From NCBI RefSeq assembly GCF_000764305.2, contig NW_025932756.1, forward strand, positions 186,001 to 250,000: a stretch of 64,000 bases of DNA, in the 5' to 3' direction. The notes under the pieces were generated by a model that did not search any database, was not told the DNA's origin, and saw only the letters and a program-made list of their open reading frames with translations. This document shows, piece after piece, positions 1 through 13,026 of this stretch. This stretch comes from Hyalella azteca. Its lineage: Eukaryota > Arthropoda > Malacostraca > Amphipoda > Hyalellidae. Position 1 is the first letter of the stretch, and each line of letters begins with the position of its first letter. Made by a program: the position numbers and the translations under genes.

Positions 1-1255
1 GTTAATAAAAATTCTTATCCCATGTCACGACCGACTTCATTTGATGTTTGAAGAATTTGATTCTTCTGATGCGATCTGGGTGTTGAATCGCAATTAAATT
101 GTTTTCGTTCACAGGATTTTAATTCGAGTAAAAGGATCGCCTATTTTATTTAGGTAGGCAATATAGACCTAGTTCTTCCCGTGTCAACGCTTGAAATTTC
201 ATGTAATTAATGTTTGTAAAGTGATATGTATGCGGCTGTAAGGTTCCAGTTCAAATCATTTCCTTTTCAGTTCGCAAACTTTGGGTAAGACAAGATCATG
301 ATGCGTTGGTAATTACTTGGGTAATAAATGTCAGGTTGCTCTACGTGGCTGCCTTAAATGTAATAGTTTGGATTGTCTGACAGCAGGTTTGATAATCACT
401 GTTAACAGAAGATAATTTAGATCGTTCAACTAACTGTGGCTAAGTTATGTTTATATACTTGATTTTCATACGAATTAATACGGCTCTGTTAAATTGCTTA
501 CACGAATTTTTGCTGTGGCATAAGTTTTAGTGACTTGTTCACCACCATGAATATGGATGGATAATTATGAAGCAGGCACTAGGCTGAGCCGTATATTCGT
601 CACGTTGATCATTTACCTTCGAATGAGTGAGAAGTGAACTGTATTCATGTAAATGTCTAATGAATAACGTATTAAAAAACAACTTTGCTTCGCTATTGGA
701 TATGTTTCGGATTTTTTTTTTTTCAAATAAACCATATAATCACTAAATGAGTTTCTTTGTCTGCGATGTTTTTGAGAGTGCCCTGGAATATCGAATACCG
801 TATCACATTGAATGTCAGTTGTATTTTGCGGTATCATAATAGTTCTATGAATATTGCAGTTGGCCAGTTCCTGCAGCTGTATCCAGCCTGACTCACTTTT
901 CATGACACTCCTTTTCAGGGTCATCACGCTCCAAATCCTCTAATTTTAACACCTCGACCGCCAGACTGACCTAGTCTAGAACCGACCATCGCTGTACGTA
1001 TTGCGGTGTTTCTGCCAGACTACCACGATTGCCATCAATCCAGGCCTTCATTGAGTTACAGTCTTGGAGTTAGGCGGGTGGCCCAGTCACCAGTGGTTAA
1101 AATTCAGAGTACCAAGATTGGAGCAGAGAGGTGCGGGTTCTATCCCAGCTCTGTGCGCCAGTTTCTAGTCAGACTCGGCAAGGAGGCCGGGCGGTTAAGC
1201 AAAGAAACTTTGAAGCAGTAAGTTGCGAGTTCAAGCTCGCAACAAGCTGTGGATG
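1..1255. other. Intergenic DNA, no gene seen
   Basis: I see no conserved coding segment, RNA gene or clear repeat here. The short open frames on both strands have no recognisable motif and are interrupted at random. Confidence 0.5.
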
Positions 1256-1259
1256 TTCT

Positions 1260-1713
1260 ACAATGTAAAAAATCGGCGACAGGCCCACGGCCTAATATAC
1301 GTTGAAACCGCTACACACTTGCAAGCTGAAAACGATGAAGTGCAGAATACGTGGCGAACAATGGATCGATCGAATGCTGTGGAGAATCGGATGATTCCAC
1401 AATTTTAGAAGCTGACGCTGTAATGGAATATCACCATATTTAACCGGTGTCAAAAGAACAACAACTTTTAAAATTATATTGAATCTAGAAACTTTAAACA
1501 TAGCGTTTGAGACCACTCGTCTCTTGACAATAAAACTTAACTTCTTTAATATTAATTCACTATTTCAAACAATCGTCAGATCTGAAAAGATTCGGTCAAA
1601 TGACACAATTTTAGATCTTCTATGAACAAGTCACGAAAAGTAAAAAGAATCGGCGACAGGCTACATCAGGCCTACTCTTCAACGCCGACATCACCATGTT
1701 ATGTTATATTGAA
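1260..1713 (+). repeat. Two degenerate retrotransposon 3'-tail copies
   Basis: The stretch from about 1572 to 1706 matches a tail family also found at 2330-2460, 58649-58786 and 61402-61545. The shared part reads AATCGGCGACAGGC and then CAGGCCT and CGCCGACATC, followed by a short TATGT-type run. A shorter piece at about 1268-1305 holds only the first half. The paired segments CGGCG/CGCCG and AGGCC/GGCCT can fold into a hairpin. The family assignment is an inference from the coding fragment upstream of the 2.4 kb copy. Confidence 0.6.
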
Positions 1714-1989
1714 TCAAGATGAGGGTATTAGTTTGCGTCTCGGACAAATTTGGACTCGGACATCCCGCGGCCGGTCTCGCGGTCGCCGGACTGCAAACAT
1801 AGAAAAAAACTAGCCAATCAACGAAAACCTCGCAGGTTAGGTCCAGTTAAGAACAGGTTCCAATAAAAACACAAAAAAAAAACTAGAAAACCCCATAAAA
1901 ACACTAAGAAAACCTTTCTGGCCGCGGGTCCGGTCATAAATTTGTCCGAGACCTGAACTCAGAGAGGATATATACGTTGTTTCAGTGCT

Positions 1990-2460
1990 TAATTTTTCAA
2001 CGTCTGCGTGGGGAACTCATTGAAGCATACAAGTATACTCATGGCTTATACAAGATCACAGAAGGATTACTAGAATTTGAAACAAGAACCAACACCAGAG
2101 TCCACGGCTCTAAACTAAAAAAAAATGCGCTGTAACACATCCATGCGACAGAATTTCTTCTCGCTTCGAGTCACCGACATGTGGAACAGCCTCCCTGATA
2201 GCATCGTTGACGCTCCGAGTATGAACGCGTTCAATAACAGACTAGACGAAGCTATGCAGGAGCATATGTTCAGTCTTAAAATGCCTAGCAAATTACGGAC
2301 CAGGCAATAAGTCCAGCAGCTATCTCAATCAATCGTCGGTTATGGAAAGATCGGGTTCCAAAGGCCAGATCCCTTCTGAATCAAGTCACGAAAAATTCAG
2401 GAATCGGCAACAGGCCATGGGCCTATTTCTTCGGTGCCGACACTTCTATTCTATTCTATG
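1990..2460 (+). mobile_element. Truncated non-LTR retrotransposon: reverse transcriptase C-terminus and 3' tail
   Basis: The + strand encodes the typical C-terminal end of a non-LTR retrotransposon polyprotein. It starts with a segment like RLRGELIEAYKYTHG (about 1998-2042). After an A-rich run at about 2119-2124 where the frame shifts, it continues with FFSLRVTDMWNSLPD and then a short helix ending at the stop near 2310. The motif F-F-S-x-R-V-x-x-x-W-N-S-L-P is common at the end of CR1/jockey-like elements. The 3' tail (2330-2460) has the hairpin CGGCA...TGCCG and ends in TTCTATTCTA repeats. This is a dead 5'-truncated copy. The clade is not certain. Confidence 0.75.
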
Positions 2461-5080
2461 AGAACCGTTATTTGAACTCCTGCTAAATTTGCGGAATACG
2501 TTCAGCCGCGGCATTCCATTGATCAGTCGTTCGCCACTTCGGCCGCTCGGCGTCTTCAGCCTTTAGGTATTACACGCCTTCGGAGAAAGTCAGTTGCGTT
2601 CACGGCGAAAGCACGTGTGTTAAATTGCGTTCTCTAAAGTAACCGGTGATTCATTGTGAGCCAAACTTAATACTTATCATATCGACACCTAATAAATATA
2701 ATTTTCAGTGAATTCAGTCTGCTCCTGGAAAAACTCAACTGGCTTTCTCCCTCAATAATACAAGTTTTCAACAAAGAGTTGTGCTCAGGCTGGGAGGTGT
2801 GATATATTCATACCCGAAGTCTTAAAATCAATTATAAAAAAAAAAAAAAAATTACACGCCTTCATTCATTTTGAATGAATTCAAATTGTTAAATTTACGC
2901 TTGATTTTTTTATAGAAGTAACCATGCATTGAATTTCACAATGTCAGCTTCCGTGTAAACTGTAATTGCGGTTGCTATTGCAATAAATCTGTTGATCAAT
3001 AGATGCAGTTGCAAAGATGCTGATGACCCCATAGGTATTCTCGACCGTTCAGCATTATTTCATCTCTCGTGTTCTAGCACGCTAGCTTTGTTTCGTTCTT
3101 GCTTTGTCAGGTCTTGGGAGCTGGACTGGATTTCTGCATTGGCTGTTGAGGGGAAGGGACTTCATCTTGCTTCTGTGCGGACTGATTTGTCCCCTGTTCC
3201 ATTGATTGTCATGAGAATTTTCTCCTGGCTGGCAATGCGGCCAATGCCTGGCGCCTGGCATGCACACAGTACCGCATGCTGCATGGAGCATCAGATGCTG
3301 ATCAATAGTACTCAAGCCGGAGTCAAGCCTTGCCCTTGGGTGTCCAGCATCCATATGTTCAGATAGGTACTTCTTGGAGGAGGCAACTTTTGCAGAAATT
3401 TTCAGCATGCAATAATAAGAGCAACAATCATCTATTTAACACAGACAAATTGCCTGGCTTCAAGAAAAAAGCGTTTATAAAGAAAGAGGCATTTTCTGCA
3501 TTTATGATTTATCAGGGAATAGGCGTTAATCAAGAATATCAAGAAAGCGGCATTTGTTTTTAGGGGGGTGCTAGAGAGTAGAGTAGAGATTCACTGGGAA
3601 GTCAAAGGGGGTGCCAGCATGAAAATTTTGGGAACAACTGGTGTAGTGCACCAAAATGCCACTGTGCAGTGAGTGAACGAAGATTTAAAGACCTACGGCG
3701 ACGCATTATCGGCAAAATTTTCGCCTTCAGAAGATCTTGCCGACACATTTAGATTGAAATTCTTGCATTTAATATATTTCTCAGTCATCAGCCAACTATT
3801 TAGAAAAAAAGTAAGGTTTCCGGTATGTTGGATGGATTACGATGCAGCGAAGCTTGTCTGGAAATCAGTTGCGATGAGTTCCCGCAAAAAATGTAAACAA
3901 CATTTTTTCGATTGCGTAGTTTTGGTCGTATTAGAGCGGTCAGACTGCTTTATTACTTGTTCAGTTGACACTTGCTGTACAACCGGACTGTTTTTAGGGT
4001 AAAATTAGTTATTTGGGGTAACACATGCATGCAACCTTGTAATAAGTTTGTGGCTTGTAAATAATTTGTCATTACTCAGCGTAAATGGCTTTTCATTAAA
4101 AATTACCCGGCGACGCATCTTTAAAATGGCCGGCGATGCTTTGGGCTTAAAAATCCATATATTGCCGACGCTGCATCCACCCTCTGCATAGTGGCCAAAA
4201 TGTGTTGAGTAAAAATCGGCCATAGGCCATGAATGCCTCTGAATGGTGTACCCCAGCTTCCCCTGGGGTGCAGAGTTTGCAAGCTGCGTCACCAAGTTAC
4301 AAATTTTCAGCCCTCAATGACGCCAGCCATTTTCAAGATGCATTGCCAAGTAATTTTCAATAAGAAATGCTTAAAATGCTTCTAACAATTTTGAGAGTAT
4401 ATCCCTTACTCTCCAGTCTCCATGCACAGATGCACTGCAACACTTACACTCATGGCAACTGATTTCTGAACAAGCTTCACTGCATTCTGTTCCATCCAAC
4501 GTTCCAGAAACCCTACTGTGTGCGCTTGCAGTTTTTCAGATTTTGAACTATTTTCTAAATAGTTGGCCAAAGACTGGCAAATATTGGAAATGCAATAATT
4601 TCAATTCAAATGTTTCAGCAAGATTTTCTGAAGGTGTAAATTTTGCTGCTGATGTGTTGCCTAAGATCTTGCAATATTCACCCACTTTTTGCACCCTGGG
4701 CCTGGGGTGTACCAGTCCTGAAGTTAAATTGTCTATATGCAGCTACAAGCAGAGAAAACATCTACCTTTAGCCTTTTAGGGCCGTGACTAGAGGTTTCCT
4801 GCCATTTCCAGAACCACAAGATTTCTGCCAGATGAATTACCTCCTATCCGATTGTTAACAAAAGTGCACAATTGGGCTGTGAGATTCTAAATGTATTGAA
4901 AATTTGTCTTCTTGTAGCCTCAAAATTTCAGAAACAAGTAGGAAAATTCCAATTCTGTGTGGCTACATGCTGACACAATGTATCCTCTTGCAACCCTGCT
5001 ATAAATGCATGCATATTATTGTTTGTGCCTGGGAGTCATTTGATTCCCACGCACTATTGTCTGTAAAGGAGTCATTTGAT
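2461..5080. other. Intergenic DNA, no gene seen
   Basis: Open frames of about 60-125 codons occur on both strands (for example near 2992-3366 and 3673-4002). None shows a domain motif, and composition does not differ from the surrounding DNA. I see no RNA gene or strong repeat. Confidence 0.45.
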
Positions 5081-5082
5081 TC

Positions 5083-5222
5083 TTGCATTGTCTCCAACTT
5101 TACACAAGTGTGCAAAATTTCTGATTGATAGGATAAGTAGAAGTGTGTTAAGTTTTTATTATAAGATTTGTAGCAGACACACAAATAAGAAGTGAAGTTA
5201 AAGAGAAGTGTTGTAAAAACAA
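5083..5222 (+). repeat. Dispersed repeat, related to tandem units at 40.3-41.3 kb
   Basis: The segment with GCATTGTCTCCAACTTTACA, CAAGTGTGCAAAATTTC and GATTTGTAGCAGACA followed by GAAGTGAAGTTAAAGAGAAG is nearly the same as sub-units repeated in a TOR intron at about 40320-41335. It carries no reading frame of note. It is probably a non-autonomous element, but I cannot see its termini. Confidence 0.65.
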
Positions 5223-6322
5223 GTACAAATCATGGAAAACGTAATTTATTCTATACGTTTCTACATCATCTACAAATGAAGAGGAAGACTTTAGAGTACT
5301 GTTAGTAATGCGTAGATGAGGACACAGCATGCTTCAAACGTTTAAATATTAAGTTTTATTTCAAGTGTCCAGATTACCCTTTTCCCAGGGATAATTCAGG
5401 GTGCTTTTTTTGCTTTTGGCACCTTACAAATAGCATATGGAATTTTTTTGGAGATGCCACATGATAGGCCTTGCAAAGTCTTTTAAAATGAGCCCAAATT
5501 TGTTTAGGAAATGATTCATGGCAAGAAGTTGTCAACATATAAAATTGTCCCTTATTACCCTGTTTGACAGTATGTTGCTCCATTCATCACATGCCGACAT
5601 AGAACTCTTTCAACTGGTGTGATAAATTTGTAATTTTCCATGACATGAATTTAGTTTGCCAAAATTTTAAATTTTAATAATTACAAAATTTTGATTTATT
5701 GGCTTATTTTTTTACTTAATCTCAGTTATGCTCTTTTCTCAATTCAAAATAAATTTCAAGCTAAAATACTATAAGGTAATGAGATGCCCTGCAACACCTT
5801 TCAATGCACTGTGGTTATATTTGTAGAATTTTTGCTGATTTGATTGACAAGTTGACAGCATAAAATCAGATTAGCTTGACATACAATGCTCAAGCATTGT
5901 AAAAATAGCAACATTGTTATATATTTTGACATATTGCTCACAGTGAGAAGCCTGCTATGTAGCTGCTATGTCAGACAAGCAAAATCTTTTGTTATATTCC
6001 GCTTGTGAAGATAAAATTTATTGTTACTCTTTAATTCAAATATTTGGTGTTGATTTTTTAGGTTCTGTGCTAGTGAGGCACATAGAGATTAGTTTTCCAT
6101 TTATGCAAATTGTCCGCAATCCACTTGTCTTGTAGTTCCTTTGCTTCAGTCAAATTTGTCTTGAATCAATGTACAAAAGAATGGATTAGTTGAATTTGAT
6201 TTTGAATCCAATTCTGTGATTTTTTATTATAATGTGCCTTCAGGAATATTTGGGTTAGTATGCAATATTTGTATAAAATATATCTATCTCCTATATATAT
6301 ATAATTGTTTTGTGGTTTTCAG
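5223..6322. other. AT-rich upstream region of the APN1 gene
   Basis: No coding signal is seen. A plausible splice acceptor (pyrimidine-rich run then TTTTCAG) ends at 6322, so the APN1 transcript may have one or more non-coding 5' exons in this stretch. I could not identify a promoter or donor with confidence. Confidence 0.4.
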
Positions 6323-6388
6323 ATGATAATGATTCAAAATTTTATGTACTAAAATTGTTTTAGAAAAAAATTAGCCTCATTTTATTGC

Positions 6389-7978
6389 ATGATGTCTAAT
6401 AAGAGTGTGAAGAGAAGGGAAGGACTCAAGCCTGCAAATGATTCTTCAACATCTGGCAAAGAAAAAGTAAATGCTATGGCTCTTAATTCTAAAGAAACCA
6501 ACATTGTTGTCCTGCCCTCAGTGTCTGAAATAAATACTAATAATGATGAATCCTGTATTGAAAATTTTAAGAGTGATAAAAAATGTTGTTGTGTGAAAGT
6601 GAGCACTGTTTCCATTGGTACTCAAACGTGTGCTGTCACTCAAAGTGAACCTGAAGAACATTTAAATGTCTCCTTAGATGTTTCTATAAGAGCAAACAAC
6701 CTGGTAGAGAAACTTATGAAAATTGTTGATGATGATGAAAATAATGGTGCTGACAATGATGCTGCTAGTAAACCAATTAAGCAATTGACTGAGAATGAGC
6801 AGGCTGAACTCACACCTCAATGCCCCTCCAACAGTCTCTCTGCAACCTTGATGCATCATCAGCCTTGTGAATTGAGTGGTAATATGAGTTTGGAGAATGG
6901 CCTTCCAGAAGCTATCACAGCAGTTCACACTGAATCGCATGAAGCAACTAGTGCTAATACAGAAGAGATTCATATTGATGAGTCTTGGCTGCAAGAACTT
7001 GATTCTATTGCATCAGTGGATGAAATTTGTACCTCTGCTAATAAATCTGAAAATTTAATACTTGATTCATCAGTAGTGCCTACTAAGCTTGTGCCAAAAT
7101 GTAAGGTATCTGTAATGGTATCAAAACCTCTTAGAAACGTGTGTGATATTAGCAATGGAGTGAGTGTGGAAAAACAGCCTCATTGTAAAGAAGGATTTAT
7201 GAATAAGAGGAAAGCTGGAAGACCTTCTCTTGCTTCGGAGAAAGTTCTTCTGGAAAAGTCTCACAATGACAAAATGACCATGTTTGTTGATCCTAAAGCT
7301 AAACTAGTTGATAACCATGTTGAGGGCTCAAAAGTTGCTAATGTAAACAAACAGCCAACTATAAAAAACAAAAAGAATAAACAATCATTCTCTAATTCCA
7401 AAAATTCATCAAATGATGTGTCAAATTCTACTGCCATTAGCCATGAATCAACCAATACCTCATCAGAGTTAAGTTCATTAAATATTAAAAAGATGAAGCA
7501 TTCCAATAAACTTCCACTTGCTAAGCTGAGCGAGTCTCCATTAGGTTTGGAAGCAGAAGTTTCTGCTATAAATGAGAATGACTCACAAGAATATGATATA
7601 TTGACAAGTAATGAGATGCTGCCTAAGATTAATCACTGTGAAACTGCTACTGTACTCTCATCACTTGAAAATATAAATGTAGATACTGACTCGTCTAATG
7701 TGAAGGATCAGACAATGAGCCTGCAAATAGAAACTGATCAGAAAAGTGTCTCAGGTCACAAACTTTCAGATGCGACCAATGAAATAATGAATCGTAAATT
7801 AGACAAATTATCAAATTCCTCATCCAAAAGTATGGACTGCACAGAATCAACTAAGACTGTTGATTTGGACCATAGTAGCATTGACACTGTTGAACTGAAT
7901 CTTGGTGCATCCACTTCTAATAAGAGGGTAATAAAAAAGAAAAATTGTGGAACCTCATCCAAAAAAAGGAAATTGGAG
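6389..7978 (+). CDS. APN1: APN1 exon 1: large Ser/Asn-rich N-terminal extension
   Basis: This exon encodes about 530 residues, rich in Ser, Asn, Glu, Lys and Thr and with no recognised fold. Around residues 272-280 it has KRKAGRPS, like an AT-hook core (basic-GRP). It ends with a strong basic cluster (KRVIKKKN and SKKRKLE) that looks like a nuclear localisation signal. The donor GAG|GTGACT at 7978/7979 is phase 0 and joins in frame to the acceptor at 8357/8358, linking the extension to the catalytic domain. The frame would otherwise run to a stop at 8017. An independent gene ending at 8017 is possible but less likely, given the matched splice phases and the nuclear signal. Confidence 0.75.
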
Positions 7979-10796
7979 GTGACTATAGTTATTTTTGCTG
8001 CTTGCCTGTTTGTCTAAACTTGAAGATGATGGATGCTTAAAATTTAGTTTTTATCCTCATTGCAAGAACAATACGTACTCTGGTAGTCGATTTTATAATA
8101 TTCATTCACATTCATTGTAGGCTGTTGGGCTCCATTCACTTTCATTTCATGGCTCCAAAATTCACTAAAAGTTTCTTCATTTTAGGTTATACTAACTAAA
8201 TTCTCACTTTCTTTATTTTAATTCCCAACTTTGATCATCAGTCATTTCTGGAAAGCCTCAGCCTACTGAGTGATGATTCCTCATTCACATATTTTACATT
8301 TATATTTAATTTTGTGCATCCTGAAAAGCTAACAACAAATTTTTCTAACTACCACAGGATACTTTCATGGCTCTTCCTGCCTTAGCAACGTATCCAAGCC
8401 TGGGTCCCGGGCCCTCAGCCGTGCCCAAAACAGGGCGGAAGTATGTCGGGGCCCACATCTCGGCTGCTGGAGGGATCCACAATGTTTTCAACAACGCACG
8501 TGCTATCAACGCTAAAAGTTTTGCAATGTTTATGCGTAGCCAGAGACAGTGGATAGCTAAACCTTTTACTGACGATCACGTCGTTCGCTACAAGGAGCAA
8601 AGCAAAGTGAGTACCTCTGTGTCAATATTTTCTTAATTATTTATCCAGTAAACAATAGGATTTGTGTAGATCCTTATTCGTCTTTTAATTATAATGCATA
8701 TTAGCATTTGTTATTGATGCCATTCAACCTTCTAAAGTATTAAAAGCCGAACTAGCTTTTTGTCACATTTTTCTGAAGCTACAGCGTCTGAAATTTCTAA
8801 TAATCTAAAATAAAGATTGTGGCACATAAAAACATTTTCAGAGTTTTGCCAGCCACCTGATTCTGCCGCACGGTTCTTATCTCATGAACGTGGGCTCGAG
8901 TAAGCCAGACCTGCTGCAGAAGAGCCGTGATCTGCTGGTGGAGGAGCTGGGTCGCTGCCATCAGCTCGGTATACCGCACTTCAACTTCCATCCTGGTCAG
9001 TTGCACTGCTGCTGCTCCGGCTAGATAATTCTAGTCCGTTGGCATCTATTTGACTTACTTTATTGAATAATTTTATTTCAAAAGTTTAATAACTTCAAAG
9101 GCTTATTACAAACGTTACTACAGTTTCAACCTTCATTCATTCAAGATATTATTACTAGTAAAATTTTGGGCGTGACTTGGTAAATTCAGGTATTTTTTTC
9201 ATGCCAGGCTCGTGTGTTGGTGGCTCAAGTCGAGCGGACTGTTGCCGCACCATCGCAGAGAGCATCAACATTGCTCACTCTAAAGTGCCCGATGTTATCG
9301 TCGTGCTCGAGAACATGTGCAAGCAGGTGAAATGTTGCTGCTCATTTGATCTTCCAATACTTGGAAACCTTCAGTAGTGAGTTCGAAGTATTACAAAGTT
9401 GTATTCTTTATTCAATCTATTGTAATTTTCTGTCAGGGCAACACCATTGGCGGGGATTTTCACGAATTGCGCCTCATCATCGAGCTCGTGGACGATCGTA
9501 CACGCGTGGGCGTCTGTCTGGACACCTGCCACGCTCACAACGCTGGTGAACTATGCTAATTATGTTGCTTCAATTACAAGGCGATACTCGTATTCGAAAC
9601 TCGGGACATAACATTACCAAGTAAAATTGTTTAAAAATGATTTCTAACTCTCTTCAGATGGAACTTTCCTGTGTTAAGCTTTTTATCTGAAAATAAATAT
9701 ATTAGTATACCTGATGCAAAATATGTCAGTAGAGACGCTCCTTAGACTGAACTGTTTACTTGCAGTTGTCATGATCAGTGATGGCTTGAGTGTTGCTGCG
9801 ATGTTGAATTTAATGTATCACATTGACGCTACAGACCGAACATAACCTAATACCTAGCTGTCTAAGTGTGTGAATTTATTCATCTCAAGTGTAAATTTGT
9901 AGTTACTTGCGGTAGAAAGATTTATTTCACAATCAGAATCTCGGTTTACAGTGTAACAATAAACTTAAACGAGATTTGCTCTCAATTTGTTGGAGTTTGC
10001 TCTTATATTACAATCAAATCCTAATTTTCCAGGCTATGATTTGTCCACAGAAGACGGGTTCAATTCAATGATAAGCGATTTTGAGAAAATCATCGGGTTC
10101 CAATTCCTTCGTGGCTTGCACATCAATGACTCAAAAAGTAAGTCTAATTTCAAGATGAAACATGATACTAAGAAATACGCGGTTGTATTGTAAAAATCAA
10201 GTATTTTAAAACATCTCTGGAAATCATGTCCATTATCGGATTATCTAATTAACGGATCTGTAATTATTCACAAAGAGACATTAAATAGTAATAGTATTAT
10301 TAATTCTAAATTGTTGTAAATTATTCATACAGACGAGGCTGGTGCTCACGTGGACCGTCACGAGTGCATAGGCAAAGGCCACATCGGCATCGAGGGAATG
10401 AAACGCATCATGAACTGCGACTTATTCAACGACCTGCCTCTCGTCCTAGAAACGCCTTACACAGACGACGCTGGGTATGCCAAGGAAATTCTCATGCTGG
10501 AAGGCCTAATCAACTCCAACAATTGTGAAGTCAAGCCCACTGCAGTCAAAGGAAAGCGAGGTCGGAAAAAGAAAGAGGTTCAAAAAGTCAAAGAGGAAAA
10601 CCTCATGGAAGTAAATGTGCCAAAAGGGAAAAGGAAGAGAAGCAGTATCGATGAAACCAAGGAATTGCGGCAAAAAAAATCGGAGTCGTGTGAGAATAAT
10701 GCAAAAAACCCAGTCAAGCAGGAGCCAGTTGAAGTTTCGGAGGCAAAATCTACCGCTCAGCGGGGCAAGAAAAGAAAATTCACCAAGGCAAATTAA
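6389..10796 (+). CDS. APN1: AP endonuclease, endonuclease IV (Nfo/APN1) family, seven exons
   Basis: Family members are zinc-dependent enzymes that cut the DNA backbone 5' to abasic sites and remove blocked 3' ends in base excision repair. Exons by GT/AG and frame: 6389-7978, 8358-8606, 8842-8995, 9208-9326, 9437-9545, 10033-10137, 10333-10796, giving 929 residues against about 285 for E. coli Nfo. All phases agree. An in-frame stop at 6350-6352 lies upstream of the double ATG, after a possible acceptor at 6322, so 6389 is the likely start. All nine zinc ligands are in place: H623 (LPHGSY), H663 (NFHPG), E699 (LENM), D733 and H736 (LDTCHAH), H770 (LHIND), D783 and H785 (VDRHE), E815 (VLETP). 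There is no AATAAA within 450 bp of the stop; ATTAAA occurs at 11363-11368. It faces the TOR gene tail to tail. Confidence 0.93.
8358..10796 (+). CDS. APN1: APN1 exons 2-7: endonuclease IV TIM-barrel core and basic tail
   Basis: Exon 2 starts the conserved core with KYVGAHISAAGG, and the barrel runs through exons 3-6. The last exon carries VDRHECIGKGHIG, VLETP and then a tail of about 100 residues. The tail is very rich in Lys and Arg (GKRGRKKKEV, KGKRKRSS, RGKKRKF) and has a possible SUMO site VKQEP. The usual ENTAGQG loop after the zinc-ligand Glu reads ENMCKQG here, across the exon 4/5 junction. Tail and N-terminal extension both suggest a nuclear protein; this localisation is inferred. 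Confidence 0.93.
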
Positions 10797-12736
10797 GTAG
10801 TTCTCCATCATCTCAGCTCCATTGTTCAGGTGAAACAGTTGACTGGCAAAGGAGTCATTTTATTTGATTTTTTGTTCTGTTGAGTAATAGTGTGCCAAAT
10901 TCTTAATTTTACGTTGGTATTGCCAAGACGAACTCAGTTTCGAGTTCAGAAGTAATAACTCACTATGCGCTCTAAAGGATTTTATTTGAAATGCTCGTGG
11001 CTAAGTACTTTTAATTCACTGATTTTTCTGTGACAGAAACTAAGCTCTATGAGGACATTATTTTCAACATTTGCCTTCATAAAACGAATTCCTGATGGAC
11101 CGTATTTATTTTGTATTCGAACAGTATTGAAATTTTTCACTTTCCAAATTAGGTCAGACAAGGAAACGTTCAAAAAATAATGCCTATCGTAAGCATTCCT
11201 TTCAACTTTTTTTGTATGGGATGGAATATTGTTAGTAAATTCTCCATCAGTTGAAATGTTTCTTAATTTCCAATTATCGGATTATTTACTCAGGTTGAGA
11301 ACTCAAAAATTTTTTTTTCGTTTATTGACAAACTAGTAAAATCACATCACTCATACCCAAGTATTAAAATTGACGGGAAGTAAATTCCTGGTAAACTGAT
11401 TAACATTGCATTCGGCACTTAAATTTACCTCTAGTTACGTACTGTACAAGTGGATACCAGAAGCATAGGTTCACTTAGATAAGTCCAAGTCAGTTAACGC
11501 CATCACTTGCCGATTCGATTCAACGGGAATTCATCGATACATTGAACCCGTCAAAGACAATGTCAGGCAGCTGCAGCAGCCATACAGATGATTATTGACA
11601 TCACATACAAAATTTTATTGTGTATCTTCTAAAATCGACAAATTATTTTATAACTCATCTCAATTTTACCCATCATCAGAATTGATTCTGATCAGGAAAA
11701 TAGACCGAAAGATCTCGACGTAAATCTCATAATTATTATAATGTTGGTAAGTAAATGCCACCTGGATAATGTATTTCAAATTTTTCCGCTAAATGTAATA
11801 AGAACTAGAACGCGTCCTCATACGAGCATCCGAGCAAGAGTCACACAAGGCATGATATAAATGATAGCTCGAGCGCTGGAGTGAGATACTAGCGTTGCCT
11901 AGTCATAAGCTCGGTGTTCGCTAGCAAGTTCCATCACGGCAATAGCTTCAAAGCTTCCTATTTGGTCATAACATCCAAAGTTCGATGAATTGTTAAATAG
12001 CTGGTAACCGATCAGGTAGAAAATCGTTGACAATATTCTAACAATAATGATTTACTGATAGTTCCATAGAAAATTACCTTCCATCTCATTGAGGTACGAG
12101 GTCAGGTGATTAGCATAAGGAAGATGAGGTAGAAAGTGAAAGTAGAGGTTATACCGTCATAACAAACAGAAATCAAAATCTTCAGATATCTTTACGATGT
12201 ACATGAAGATAGAACTAAAGAAAATAGAACAAACTACAGAAAATTATAATTGAATAAAAGGTAAAAATATTGAAGATGATAATTTACGACCGAAAAAAAA
12301 GGTTTGTGGTTTGTGTCCATTTCCATCGCGAAATTATAGAGAATAGCACCACTACAGAATAGAAACTTACCGATTCTCCATCAATCTAGCAAGTGACAAT
12401 AATCGAAATAATGCACAAACATTAAATGTGAAATAAAATTAGATAAAGTTTACAACACAGTGTCGAAACCACGCTTCGTATAAATGAACACAAATCGAAT
12501 TGTGGCATGATTTTTTGCAAAATAAATATTTTTAACGTAAAAACGCTCCTAAACATACGCAACGAAGATAATATATATAGGTACTGACAACACCATGACA
12601 CGACGTTAGCGTTCCCTTAGAGCCAAATGCAAGCTCAAACACAAAACGATAAAAACTTTAGAAAACTGGAAGGCTAAATTACCACGTTTACATTCTTCAA
12701 ACGAAAACAGAGGTAGGATTAAAATAAACACAAAGT
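10797..12736. other. Intergenic DNA between convergent APN1 and TOR genes
   Basis: This holds the untranslated ends of both genes and AT-rich DNA. I see no coding segment, RNA gene or repeat family in it. Confidence 0.5.
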
Positions 12737-12742
12737 TTTATT
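12737..12742 (-). promoter_or_regulatory. Candidate poly(A) signal of the TOR gene
   Basis: AATAAA on the - strand, about 285 bases past the TOR stop codon and the first canonical hexamer I noticed there. Placement fits a short 3' UTR. Not proven. Confidence 0.5.
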
Positions 12743-13026
12743 CTCAAACAAATAATAAAGGAGTGATGGAAAACGCCAATTTAAATCTACCTATGTCATG
12801 CACATTGTTTTGAGCTTGTGAACGGCCAAACAAATCTAACTTGTTATACCGAACATTTAATTTGAATATTTCTTTAAAACTCGCAAGATTAAGCTGTATA
12901 CTTGTAATTTCTTCATATTTATTTATGCACGAAAACAAGCTAAAACGCACTCACTCGATTAGGTTTCTCAACCTTACAGTAGGGATACCTCGAACTATTT
13001 ACCATAACAACTCCCGTATTTGCACA

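Noticed and set aside
2992..4002. Open frames of 109 and 124 codons upstream of APN1
   Set aside because: No domain, no splice context and no matching composition; treated as chance frames.
6389..8017. Exon 1 of APN1 as a separate single-exon gene
   Set aside because: Kept as an alternative only. The donor at 7978 and acceptor at 8357 match in phase, and the extension's basic end fits a nuclear repair enzyme.
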